Below are positions 1 through 10,893 of a stretch of 64,000 nucleotides of DNA, in pieces. The DNA is from Cryptomeria japonica (taxonomy: Eukaryota > Streptophyta > Pinopsida > Cupressales > Cupressaceae): assembly GCF_030272615.1 (NCBI RefSeq), contig NC_081413.1:551302136-551366135 (forward strand). Reading direction: 5' to 3'. Below the pieces are notes generated by a model. That model was not told the origin of the DNA. It saw nothing but the letters and a program-made list of their open reading frames with translations, and made no database searches. The number at the start of each line of letters is the position of its first letter. Positions within the stretch are counted from its first letter, which is position 1. The position numbers and the translations under genes are program-made.

Positions 1-7
1 CATAGTC

Positions 8-1758
8 CTACATTTCTTTATCTTTCTGACAGGTAGCATTTCTCCGGGCATCCAAAATATCATACAACTCTTTAGGTAACTCAGAAGATAACTTAATTAT
101 TGCCCTACTAAATTTATTCATATAGTGTGCAACTACCTCTTCAACTTCCCTTCTCTCATTATCACCAGCATTTTTATAATATACAGCTAAATTATTTAAA
201 TTACCATCCTTCATTACCTCATTCTTGACATCATCTAAGGTTTTGGGAGGAATAATTGTACATGAACCTTTGATCTTACCGAATTCCAAGGCCTCATCCA
301 ATTCTGATTTTTGTTTCCGGCTTTTAGGCTTTCCGGATGATTCACCCTGGATTCTATTCTTCTTGGAAGGTGGAGCATCACTAGATGGCTTTCTTACAAC
401 TCGAGCATAAGTAGTTGTCTTCTTGACTTTCCCAACCTCCTCATCCGATTCAATCTCCTCCTCGACTGCAACAAATTTTCTTGTGGATTTCTCCTTCTTC
501 CTCTTATCAATTCGACTAGTAGATATTGTTGGTTTGGGTTTCGGTGGAGGTACCAGTTTCTTTACTTTGGAGGTAGGAGAAGATCTACTAGGCTTGGGCT
601 TTTTAGGCACAGTTGCCGGATTGACTACATCTTCTTCCCTCAAAATTCTTTGAGCTCTTTCCCTCTGCACAACCTCTTTTGTCAATCCTATCTGCTCAAC
701 AACAACCTCTACTTCTTTCTGGATCTTCCTTTTCCTTGTCGGTTCAAAGAACTGTTGGTGCAAGATTAAGTCCTTTTCCCTAAAGGTACCAAATGTTGGT
801 TCCTTTCCATCCACTAGCTGACTCAACATGTGTTGAGCATATGCATCAAGAGTGATAGCATCAGCTTCATATCCCATAGGAAAAATCCATATAGTCCTTG
901 GCTCGACTACTTCCATTAGGCATTGATCCTTATCAACCATGAAGCAAATGGTTTTCTCATACTTCCACACTATTTCGTTTGGAATTATTTCCCTGTTCTT
1001 CATAGTGGCTTGAAGGTTTTTAAAATATCCCCACAAGGCTGATATTCTCATTGTGTTGTCACTGATTGCCATTATGCCTTCCTTGATCTACATGGCCATC
1101 GGTTTATCATAGGCCCATTGGACCTTTCCTTGTATATTGGGGATCTCATTCATGAAGTATAAGACCAAACAAATAATAAGAGAACCAAATTTGAATGTAT
1201 GTTTTTTATTATGTTTTATTTTCTTTAGATTACTCATTAATTCATTGAGAAAGACTATACACAAGTTGTACCTTTTATCCTCTTTCAACATCTGATATGC
1301 AGAGTAGATTGATGTTCCAGAGACAAAATTTTGTCTGCTAGATTGATAGACTTTGTAGCCGACCACCATTGATGCAAATCTAACATCATGCTCCAGAATG
1401 TCACTTATAGTTATTTCTCTATTGTCAAATATTGAACTAATAGTGGCTATCACAGTGTTATTTTATATTTTCCTTGGGCTAGGTACTTCACTAGATGCGC
1501 TCAAACATGTCATGGCCTGAATTGTCTGTTTAATGATCTTATGTGGCTTATCGAACCACATGAATTCATCATGGATTCGACTGAGAATGTATTGGATCCA
1601 TTTCTTTTCATCAAAATTCAGAAAATGAACGAACTGAGAAAAACCCTTATTTTGCAAAATCTTATATTCCAGCTTAAGATTTCCCAAAGTTTCTGCCAAC
1701 TATTGATTGTACAAGGTTAGCATGTTTGCACTCCAAAGTTCTTCAAGATCACAGTGTA
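8..1758 (-). pseudogene. Decayed unknown protein, at least 580 codons in one frame
   Basis: I do not recognise this protein. Three open stretches (1699-1463, 1453-1088, 1072-8) lie in the same minus-strand frame, separated only by in-frame stops. The frame stays readable upstream to about 1758 through one more stop at 1700-1702. No start codon is evident. The first half is a mixed hydrophobic and charged globular region (for example KFGSLIICLVLYFMN near 1190). The middle (about 730-420) is a lysine- and proline-rich basic hinge with acidic clusters. The last 100 residues look helical (EVEEVVAHYMNKF). It lies downstream, in sense, of a candidate LTR ending at 3155, so it may be an extra ORF of a gypsy-like element or a repeat-associated plant protein; that is inference. 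I see no zinc knuckle, protease, reverse transcriptase or integrase motif. Confidence 0.5.
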
Positions 1759-1799
1759 TGTAAGACCTTCTATCTTTGTATCACTTTGATTGAAATTAG

Positions 1800-3155
1800 A
1801 AATAGAACTAATAAAAGAAGATAACAAATGCATTTTAAAAATAGTAAACTACATTAAAGAAGCAATGCAGTAGTGAAGGAATGATAAAGAATTCTTTTGA
1901 AAATAATATAGAAGAAGTGTTCACATCGAGTTCACCAAAATGTAGAGGTGGGAATTTGTTACCTCTAAGATGATGAATCTCAGAGAACAAACTATTCACT
2001 GCTACCTCATTTGAACTAGTGCTAAGGTGAGCCAGGGAATAAAAACAATAGAGTCAAGTGGTTAATCGCAATCTGAGGCTCTTAGATGACTCTGTCAAGC
2101 CTCTGTTCAAAGGACAAATGCGCAAGTCTGGGACACCAATACGGCATGCTATCGTCCTGTACAAACAAGGTACACAGTTCGTACATGAAGTTCCAGGTGT
2201 GATTATAATGCATAAAACACGAAAAGAAATGAAGCTAAGATAGTAAATGCGATATACGAAATAACCAAGATAAAATGGAAGGAGAAAAGGGAAGAAAGTA
2301 GACAAACAATAGGTCCACTCTATGAAGCCTCTAGCCATATAAATATTCTCTAATATAACCTGCACACAAGCCGGAAAAGAAAAATGTTTGAGGCTTCTTG
2401 GGGACTTGCCTTAGTCAAATCCCTATTTTGGTGTTTCCACCTCCACAGACAGCCAGATAGATTGATAGAATAAAAGATAAATAAAAGATAATATAAGCAA
2501 TAAATGATAGAAGAGGGATGTGATAAATCCCAAGATGCCCAAAGACATGATAAATAGATAGATATTATCAAAGAGGCTTGAGAAATCCAAGAGAGTTGTA
2601 AAAGAATACTGTGAGAACTTCAGAGTGTCGTAGAAAAAAAGAGACTGTTATAGCAAGCGAGAGAGAGCCAAAGAAAGTTGTGAGAGACAAGAGAACGAGA
2701 GCGATTGTATGGAGGAACTAGCAAGACTGAAATAAGAGAAAAGATCCATTTAAAATGAGAGAAGAGGAGGGAAAAAAAGGGTTGGCAAGCCGTTTGAAAG
2801 ATTCAGGACCGTTTCCACCGACATATGCAGGTGACAAGTGGAAAGACATGCCTAGAACCGACATTCAAACATTGAGATTTTGTAGGAGGAATGTGTGGTG
2901 CATAGACGTCCATGTGACGTACTAGTGTCCAAATGAATCACGCTCAAAAAATGGTAGGAGACAAGGGAGACACGTGGCTAACATGAAACAAAAGACGAAG
3001 GATAGCTGCTGGAAGGTGTATTGAGCAACCTGAGAGGGAAAAGTTGATGTAAGGGTTGAGGTGAGCCTACTTAGGTGCTAGGAGAATGGACACCAAAGTG
3101 GTTACAAAAGATGTAGGTCAAATTACAAAGGGGTATGTAATTTTTTGACACTACA
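1800..3155 (-). repeat. Candidate gypsy-type LTR (inner edge not located)
   Basis: The high-coordinate edge reads, on the minus strand, TGTAGTGTCAAAAAATTACA, which looks like an LTR start. Inside, 2403-2457 shares a motif with the candidate LTR at 60539-62044: 'ccttagtcaaa', then 'ccct', then a T-rich stretch and 'cacctcca'. The interior is purine-rich on the plus strand with gagaga runs near 2650-2720. I could not fix the other end or find target-site duplications, so the call rests on one terminus and one shared motif. Confidence 0.35.
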
Positions 3156-3489
3156 ACTCATACAATATATTCTCATGAAAAATGACCATAAATTGATGCA
3201 TTGCAATATTTTTAGTAACAAATTCACAACTTCTTTCTTCTTTGCCATCTTTTAGACTATAGGCCACTATCTTATGTTTGCCAAATTCCACTAGCTCATT
3301 GTCAATAACATGTGTACTCTCTATTGTTCATACATTGGCAAATTTTGCAAGGCATCGTAATGAACACATGTGCCATCCACACATACGTTAATGTAAAATT
3401 GTTGACCATCAACTCTTTGACATAAAATGGTAGATATGAAACCCCTTGAAGATCTAGGTGGGACCTTTATGTTACATTCCTATAATATA
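3156..3489. other. AT-rich stretch without a supported gene
   Basis: There is no convincing reading frame. It may contain the extreme 3' end of the decayed frame that starts at 4330, but stops and frame changes are too dense to follow. Confidence 0.3.
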
Positions 3490-4330
3490 TGGGTAGTATG
3501 CAAATGTACACATATATGTCGATAAACATCATAATGATTAGAAAATTCAATGTGTACTCTACAAAAAGTTGTGCATGTGTGATTTATTTGACATAAAAAG
3601 GCTTTACCATTTCAAAAAATCTTTAGCTAATTTTAATTTGAGGATACATCTCAAGAAACCTGGCAAAAAATTGTGTTTGAGTCGTATCCAAAAAATTCTT
3701 TGGATGTGGATCATGAATTTGACTACCAATTCTCCTCCTTACAACATCTCTTTGATCAGGAGAGACCCATGTGTTAGTCTCTTAAAATTATTCAGTTAAG
3801 GATATCAAGGCTTCAACAATTGCTTTATCTTTTTGGGATAGTCTACCAGAAATGCCCATACTTCTTTGTCATTTGGATCCTCAACTCTTTCATGCCTTCC
3901 CACGGCTCTCATTAGAGATTTTCTATTTATTTTTGTTTCTTTACTTATCATTCTAATGAGCTGAGATTTCTTAGTTTGAGTTCTTACTATTGTTGATGTG
4001 AGGACATATCGTCTGACATTGCTATCTTTCGTGTGTGATGTAGATCCCACACTCTCATATACACTAAATAGATTCTTCACAATTTATTTCTCACTTAAAT
4101 CATTTGATGCTCTTAGCCCAAGAATCTTCATGATGGGCCTAAATTTCACATTTCTCATTATTTCAACAAATAGTTGACATCTTATGGTCTCATTTAACTT
4201 CTCAAACTACAATCTCCAAACTTGGTTAGCATATCTTTGACAAGTAGGCTTTGAAATCTTATCAACCATTGGTTGCAAAATATTAGCATCAATATCAATC
4301 AAATAATTAGGCTTTCTATACAAAATTCAA
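3490..4330 (-). pseudogene. Decayed frame of an uncharacterised, possibly transposon-derived family
   Basis: Read on the minus strand, a coherent protein-like series runs from about 4330 to about 3490 across several in-frame stops and at least two frameshifts. Its best open part is 4080-3805 (91 codons, ending DYPKKIKQLLKP). In another frame just downstream, 3790-3600 reads TNTWVSPDQRDVV, then PHPKNFLDTTQTQFFARF, then KPFYVK. After a further shift it reads CRVHIEFSNHYDVYRH. The order of blocks (a helical start, the W-V-S-P motif, a K-x-F-L-x-x-T-x-T pattern, a late Cys/His cluster) recalls a family of uncharacterised multicopy proteins in various eukaryotes, some thought to be transposon-linked. 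That is memory, not a search result. No catalytic residues are assigned. Confidence 0.4.
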
Positions 4331-5049
4331 TGAGGTGTTCTCAAAGTTTGAGTTTCCTCAATATTAGGAATGTTCTGGAAAATATTAGGAATGTTCTGAA
4401 AGTCTTGCATGGATTCTTCATGTTCCTCTTAAATAAGTCTTCTTCTGTTGTGTTCAATTTCCTTCCTCCATGAATTTGCCTCATTCTTTCTCTTTTCTTT
4501 ACATTATTGGCTTCATGATCATCTAGTGTTAGAATCTTTCCTTAGTATGATGATGAATTCTACATGTATGCACAAGATATAGAGATTAGTTTATGACTTT
4601 TGTTATAAAAATCATATACTCTTTAGGATAGTCATGTTATCATGTAAGTTTCTTTGGTATCTTAGTATGCATGCACTCATTATATTATTCTCTCATTGAT
4701 CCACAGTTATTATATATTATAAAATTTAAACAAATAACTCATAATGAACATATAAATTATAAAAACATGAGAAAATTACCTCATATGATAAAAATCATAC
4801 CAAAAACTTCAAATTTTTGTCTTCTACCTTGTCCAACCAGCAAAAAGTTGGTCAAATGGTGATGGAATATGTTGTGATATGTCAATAGCATGAAAAGGTG
4901 TATCTTTGTTGTTATCAAATAAAATAGCAAACAAAACCAAAGAATGTGGGGCTAATTCATGGGTCAAATGTCCCTTCTTACCATTTTTCAAGGGTAGGCA
5001 ATTTGACGCATGCCAAATGTTATCAACTAACATTTTTAACATTCAACAA
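4331..5049. other. AT-rich non-coding stretch
   Basis: Only short frames without recognisable motifs occur here. It borders the GA tract that starts near 5050. Confidence 0.4.
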
Positions 5050-5657
5050 ATGGGAATAGAGAGAGGAGGGGAAGAATGGGAGGGAGAGAGGGAAAGAGAA
5101 GGAGAGATACTTGAGAGAGAAAGAGAGGGAGAGAGGGAGAGATACTTGAGAGAGAAAGAGAAAGGGAGTGGGAGGGAGAGAATTGGAGAGAGAGAAACCT
5201 AAGAGAGGAGTGAAAGAGAGATAAAGGGTGAGAGGGAGAGAGACTAGAGAGAAAAATAGATAGAGAGAGACAGAGAGAGACAAAGAGACAAAGAGACAAA
5301 GAATGGGAGGGAGAGGAGCAAAGAGAGTGAGAGAGACTTGAGAGAGAAAGAGAGGGAGAGAGTGAGAGATACTTTAGAGAGAAAGAATGAGAGAGATATA
5401 GAGATGGGGGAAAAGAATGGGAGGGAGAGAGTAAGAGGGAAGAGAGAGGATGGAGGAGGGAGAGAGAGAGGATGGAGGGGAGAGAGAGAGAGAGAGAGAG
5501 AATGGGGGAGAGAGAGAAAGAGGGAAAGAGAGGGAGAGAATGGGAGAGAGGGAGACACCTGAGAGAGGGGAGAGAAAGAAAGATAGAGGGCGAGAGGGAG
5601 AGAGACTTGAGAGAGAAAGAGAAAGGGAGTAGGAGGGAGAAAGGTAAAGAGAGTTAA

Positions 5658-5707
<50 letters not shown>

Positions 5708-5813
5708 GGGGAGAAAGAGAGAGCCCAAGTGAAAGAGGAAAAGAGGGAGAGAGATACATGAGAGAGGGAGGAAAAGAGAGGTAGATACCTAGGGAGAAAT
5801 TGAGAGAGGGGCG

Positions 5814-5858
<45 letters not shown>

Positions 5859-6330
5859 AAGTGAAAGATAGAAAGAGAGGGAGAGATACCTAAGAGAGTG
5901 AGGAAAAGAGAGGCAGACCCCCTGGGGAAAGAGAGGGAGAGGTACCTAAGAGAGGGGGGAGGAAGGGAGGGATTGAAAGAGAGAGAGAGGGAGGAAGGAA
6001 GGTAGGGGTTGAGGGAGAGATTAGAGAGAGACCAATTGAGAGAGAGTGCCCAAGATAGAGAGAGGGGGGAAGGAAAGAGAGAGTGAGAGATAGAGAGAGA
6101 TCGAATGAGAGGGAGGACGGGATGGAAAGAGAGTAAGAGACCAAAGAGAGGGAGCCCAAGTTAGAGAGAGGGATGGAGGAAGGGAGGGTTGAGAAAGAGA
6201 GGAGGAGGAAGGTGGGAGTTGAGGGAGAGACTAGAGCAAGAGAAATCCCTAGAGAGAGAGAGAGAGAGAGAGTGGGAGGGAATACGTGGAAAGAGAGGGA
6301 GAGACTAGAGAGAGTGTTGATACGAGCTTT
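5050..6330. repeat. 1.3 kb homopurine (GA)n-rich low-complexity tract
   Basis: The plus strand is almost entirely A and G. Pure (GA)n runs sit at about 5661-5705, 5817-5853 and 6250-6272, within variant units such as gagagggagagat. A loose higher-order unit recurs, built on gagatactt(g/t)agagagaaag (near 5104, 5140, 5335, 5605). Rare pyrimidines (tacttg, tacctaag, gcccaag) mark the unit boundaries. The long frames on both strands here (poly-Glu/Arg/Gly one way, poly-Ser/Leu the other) are artefacts of composition. Such mirror-symmetric homopurine DNA can form triplex structures in vitro and is prone to polymerase slippage. Confidence 0.95.
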
Positions 6331-6436
6331 TTGATTACTAAAATTTGACTGTCTGAAATTTATATGAATACTCTAAAAACTATAATTAGCATTATAACTC
6401 CTAGAGATATGAAACCACTCTCAAACATTATGCCAA

Positions 6437-6521
6437 TATATACATAAAATATAACTTAAAGGAAGGGAAAAAGACATATTAAAATGCGACTTATACTTAA
6501 ATGTTATATTTTATGTATATA
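6437..6521. repeat. Perfect 19-bp inverted repeat (arms 6437-6455 and 6503-6521)
   Basis: The left arm tatatacataaaatataac and the right arm gttatattttatgtatata are exact reverse complements, 47 bases apart. No terminal repeat or TSD identifies a transposon, so this could be a MITE remnant or an AT-rich hairpin. Confidence 0.7.
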
Positions 6522-9500
6522 CCGCATTGTCGAATAGAGAGAGAGAGAGATTGAAAAAATGTTAATGCAATACATTTGGCATGCACCTTATTTGGCGTGT
6601 GCCAAATAGGGCACGTGCTAAATACAAAATTTACATTTTTTAATTTGGTGTGCGTCATATTTGGAATGTGCCAAAGTAGTTCTGCCTTGGAAAAAGCCAA
6701 GCCTTGGGCTTAGATTTGCCTTTGGCATCCAACCCAAAGGCTTGGATTCCCTTCTCGAGCCTGAGACATTTTTTTCAACAAACATACAAAATTTTCTAAT
6801 ATTTTTATTCGTGCTCTTCATCAGGTTTGCACATGTTTCAATGCAAACAAAAATAAACACTATGACAGTGTCAATCTCTCTCTTACCTATCCACCTATAT
6901 AATTATTTTCTCATTTTAATTATGTTAAGGTCTTCATCTCTAATTTCTTTTGTTAGTGTGTCTTTTTTTGTCAAAAACCAACATGTCGTATTTTGGGCAT
7001 AGATTTTTACTCATTCATCAAATTTTTGACCAAATTACATTTTTAAAAACTAGACTCCATTCTACACAATTTAAAAAAGAAAGATAAATTATTTTTTTAT
7101 TAGTTTTCACAAATTTTAGGGGGGAGCACCCTCAAAGTTCTATTTTTCAAGATGTGTCCACTTCGAAGATTAGTAAAAAAAAAATCATGTATTCATTAAA
7201 AATTTAGCGGAAAAATATGGCATAAACTACATGGTGTTAGCTAATTTCTCACCCAAAGAAATTTTAAAAATTCCAAAGAAAAGTTGACATTTTAGGGGGA
7301 GCACACCAAGTGCTATGTTATGTTTTTCCTGAAAAAAAAATAGGACCACTTTGTGTGCTCCCCCTTTTTGAAACCCTTAATCTCCACCATTTTAAAAAAA
7401 AAATAGTAGTTTAAAAAGTAGACTTAGAGAACTACAACTCTTGCTCTTGTTGCAACTTCACATTTTGAGTGTAATCATCTTCATTTTCTTGTTGAAATTC
7501 AAATTTTGTTGATTTTAGAAAAGAGAAAAAAAGTGGCATCTTAGGACCCCTTTTTGGTCCCCCATCTTTGTGCACTTACCTATATATATGTATATATGGA
7601 GAGAGAGAGAGAGAGAGAGTAAATATGTGGTGCTTAAATGTAGCAATCAGCCCATGACAACTAAAAAGGAAAAATGAAAAAAACACTCTACAATACAATA
7701 TCTGACATTAAACAAATTGTTATGTTGAGAACTGCCCTGATTTGTAACTATCAAATGTGATTAATCAAAACAAATCCAAGTTATAGCTCTAGATTTAAGA
7801 TAATCTAACTTTATTAGTAAACAAGAACAATGATCCAAGATGTAAATGACTTTAGACGCATGGTGCTTGTATGCTTTTAGCAATGGGAAACATAAGAACC
7901 ATGCATTTTGCAACAAGCTTAGAAATACTAGCTAATATTCACAAAATCAATAAGAAAAAATTCTCAATTTCCATAAAATATTTTACATTTTATAAAAAAA
8001 TTGAGCAAAGATTGAAGATGGAAATTGGGAATAGAATTTTAAACTATTTTCCAATTTTAATTAGATTTTATACAGTTTATGCAAATTTTAGTAGATCTTA
8101 AAAATGAATAGAAATTGGGGCAAACCTTATTATAGGTTGACAAATATGTTAAGGAAGTTTTCATTATAAAAGCTAGACAGCTGAAAATATTAGCCACAAA
8201 AAATTTCTCAATTATCAGTTAAAATGAGAAAAAGTTGAACATACCCGCCACACAGCATTCTGTAGTGCATGACCCTTCTCAAAAAACATCCATCTTCACT
8301 TACTCTGTTACAAAATTTAAAGTCACTTAATTCTGTGAACTTGAATCTATGAACTTGAATAAATGTTATTTCTAATATAACAGCAAATGATTTTGCATTG
8401 CTTTAAATTTTAACCATACAAATTAGACATCAAATAAATATTGCACAGTAACAGATTGGATTTAGATGGGATGTTTTAAAGAATTTATAGCGGATTCAGA
8501 TGGGATGTTGTACAGAGTATATAGCGTTTTGATCATTTAATCTCATTTAAATGCTAATTTTATTATAAAAGCATGACCTAGGTTCAAAATTCAGCAGACT
8601 GTGAATGGATTTTAATTTTCAAAATGTTGAGGAAAGGTTTCAAATGCATGTCCAGTATTTCTTACACTCGTCCAAATTACTACCCTGCCTTGTAGTACTC
8701 ACTGGATTACCCAGTCTCACAAGCAATCAAAACAATCCCAAGGATACTGCAAATTGCAGGAAGAATAATTCCAACCTTGTAAACTATAAAAGGCCCATAA
8801 GTCGCGCCCCTACATATGTTCCAAAAGGGGCTTCCCTACGCACTTGGGGGTTCGCAATTTTATGGCTACGGGATAGGTAGTGAGATTGTTGTGGTGCAAT
8901 ATTTGTAAAATAGTTCAAATTTGATCCATACAATCACAGATATTTTGTCACCAAAGATTCAAATCATAGTGGTTAATTGGCTCAATTAAAACAAACTGAG
9001 ACCTATAATTTATATAAAGATTTACCTGTTTAGGGTTGTGTTCCAGGGATGTTGTCATAGATAAGATCAAAGTTCAAATCCAGGTGAGCTTTGGTCTAAG
9101 AATATGGTTGAATTTAGAAGTTCATTTTTAAAAAAATCTTCAAAAGAAAAGGAAACTGAGATCGCATAACCCTGACCGGGTGAATTAAAATAAAAAGAAA
9201 TTTTAGCCATGTTAAAATTATTGAAAAAAGAACATATATAGAGTCGGAGAGGAGATGGAATAAATTTACCTTGAGTTTCAAGTGGTTGAAAATCCTCGTA
9301 TGAAGGCAACAATATGATAATCTCTGCAAGTGTGACTCTGAAAATGAGGACCTGTTTTAGCCTGTATAATTTTAAATGTCATCTTCGACAAAATCCCACT
9401 TGGATGACATTCATTGTTTGGCGCGTGTATTGGCATAACGGATCCCTTTGTTTGAATGATAAAATTTGCATTTTTCTTTTTTTGAAGTGTGCATCTTGAT

Positions 9501-9640
9501 TTGTTTTATTGTATATAATTTTAAAAAAATAATATTTTCAATAGGTTTTCAACATAAAATTTAAATGCTTTGATGTTTTTTTAGATTAAATTATCTTATA
9601 ATTAAAAGATGCAATATTGTTCTTTTAAGAATTAAATTTT
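6522..9640. other. AT-rich intergenic DNA with microsatellites
   Basis: No gene is supported. It contains a short GA run at 6537-6551, a compound (TA)n(GA)n microsatellite at about 7578-7619, several poly-A and poly-T runs, and a cluster of TTTGG(c/t)(a/g)TG(t/c)GCC-like motifs at 6570-6680. The frame at 8605-8880 (91 codons, plus) has no recognisable motif. Its last part (8790-8875) is richer in GC than its surroundings and could be a gene fragment, but I cannot name a source. Confidence 0.5.
7294..7365. repeat. Inverted repeat around an AGGGGGAGCACAC motif
   Basis: The arms are 7294-7310 (agggggagcacaccaag) and 7349-7365 (ctttgtgtgctccccct), complementary at 16 of 17 positions. A third, direct GGGGGAGCAC copy lies near 7120. 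The role is unknown. Confidence 0.6.
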
Positions 9641-10010
9641 AATTTATCTTATACTTTTTTTTTTAATTGGTAATTGGTCGAAGCCTGGATAGCTTTTGAC
9701 TGGAGCTATGAACCAGTGGGGACACGGTAGGGGGCCCCATTCCCATTACATATTTTTGAATTATTATTATTATTATGTTTGATTAGATTGACCCCAAGAC
9801 CTTCCCATCCTATGGAAGGCCAAAAGTCGTAGCTTAGAGTTCCATTAGATTGACCCCAAGACCTTCCCCATCCTATGGAAGGCCAAGAGTCACAACTTAG
9901 AATTCCACTTCAGATGTCCCTATTGGGAATTGAACTTGGGTCTCCACAGTGAGAACCCAGTGTTTTAGCCAGTTAAGCTCAACCCCTTGGACAAAATTTA
10001 TCTTATACTT
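9641..10010 (-). mobile_element. tRNA-derived SINE with 16-bp target-site duplication
   Basis: Direct repeats aatttatcttatactt at 9641-9656 and 9995-10010 flank a body at 9657-9994. Read on the minus strand, the body starts with a tRNA-like head: an A-box-like TGAGCTTAACTGG (complement of 9969-9981) and a B-box-like GTTCAATTCC (complement of 9926-9935), spaced as in tRNA genes. The 3' end is a short poly-A, seen as poly-T just after 9656. The body is about 340 bp, long for a SINE because of the internal duplication. A SINE has no coding capacity and depends on LINE enzymes; a LINE fragment lies 250 bp away. The family is not identified. Confidence 0.85.
9782..9906 (-). repeat. Tandem 62-bp duplication inside the SINE
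   Basis: Units 9782-9843 and 9844-9906 both begin attagattgaccccaagacc and differ at only a handful of positions. This is either a local duplication or the normal structure of this SINE family; other genomic copies would decide. Confidence 0.8.
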
Positions 10011-10255
10011 AAAATACATGTTTTAAACATAAAATTTAATTGTGTTAGTATATTTTTAAGTTAAATTATTCTTAAAAATATGTTTTTGATTAAAGACCAG
10101 CAAAAACTAAGGTGTTGACCCTTACAATAGCCTGCAGGCAGTGAAAAAACTAACCATGGGAGCAAGCCCATAAACAACAAGGTCAGACAAACAAACAAGA
10201 AAGCTTATCAGACAAACAAACTAACCAGTCCCTACTCAAGGGGAGGTAGAGACGC

Positions 10256-10893
10256 CTAAACCTTGACAGGGAGGGGATTAAGCAAGGGGGGAGGATTTTC
10301 CTTTTCACTTGAGATGAACCATAGTCCAGGCGATATAATCATTAAGACCACCAAGAGAGAGGTCGAGAAGAAGTGACTCCGTAGAGTTTTAGTGGGAAAT
10401 AGTATCAGAGTGATGTTGTAGAACCTCAAAAGGTTTTTGTGAAACAACAACAGCCTGTTGTGGAGGTACAACATTAGGAGAAAAAATAGTAGCAATGGTG
10501 GCATTAGGAGCAGATTCGATAGGTGTGGAACCAAGCTGCAAATTAGGAGCTACAGTTGAATCCCCATGGACAACAGTAGCATCAACAATAAAATTCTTAG
10601 CAAAGGACGACTCATCAGTCGAGTTAGTAGCATAGATAGTCAAATGATCCAAGGTGGTATCCTTCTACCAAGTATTTTCACCCTTGTGACGTAGGAGGGA
10701 GAAATTTGATGTTAAGTGACCCGTGGCAAAGCATTTTCTGCAACGAAAGGGGAGGCCCTCTGAGTCCAACGAATGAATCCAAGGCCTATCCTTGACCATA
10801 AGGACCACATCCCTAGGGAGAGGCGAGAAGATGTCAATATCCACTAGGATGTGAGAAAAGGTGGAGTGGCCCATGGGAGATGTTGCATCGTCA
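10256..10893 (-). pseudogene. LINE ORF1 fragment (non-LTR retrotransposon, zinc knuckle)
   Basis: ORF1 proteins of plant L1-type LINEs bind RNA and end in a CCHC knuckle. Here the minus strand reads, from 10893 down, a stretch with DIFSPLPRDVV, then GLPFRCRKCFATGH, then a serine/proline-rich tail ending near 10256. One frame holds from 10893 to about 10389 with a stop at 10665 (CAG/CGA-type loss possible), and a frameshift follows. The knuckle has C-x2-C-x4-H, but the fourth ligand is Phe, so it is defective. The 5' part of ORF1 is missing because the Cop-B LTR starts at 10894. No ORF2 (endonuclease or reverse transcriptase) lies in the window. The 10011-10255 stretch is probably LINE-derived non-coding sequence. 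Confidence 0.75.

Noticed and set aside
5023-6159. Long open frames on both strands of the GA tract
   Set aside because: They follow from a stop-poor GAGA/TCTC composition: poly-Glu/Arg/Gly or poly-Ser/Leu with no real protein pattern.
8605-8880. Possible gene fragment or organellar insertion
   Set aside because: No motif could be recognised, and the frame alone (91 codons) is not enough; left as unknown intergenic DNA.
9720-9750. Possible tRNA gene near the SINE
   Set aside because: The tRNA-like boxes belong to the SINE head. No cloverleaf with paired acceptor and anticodon arms could be made.
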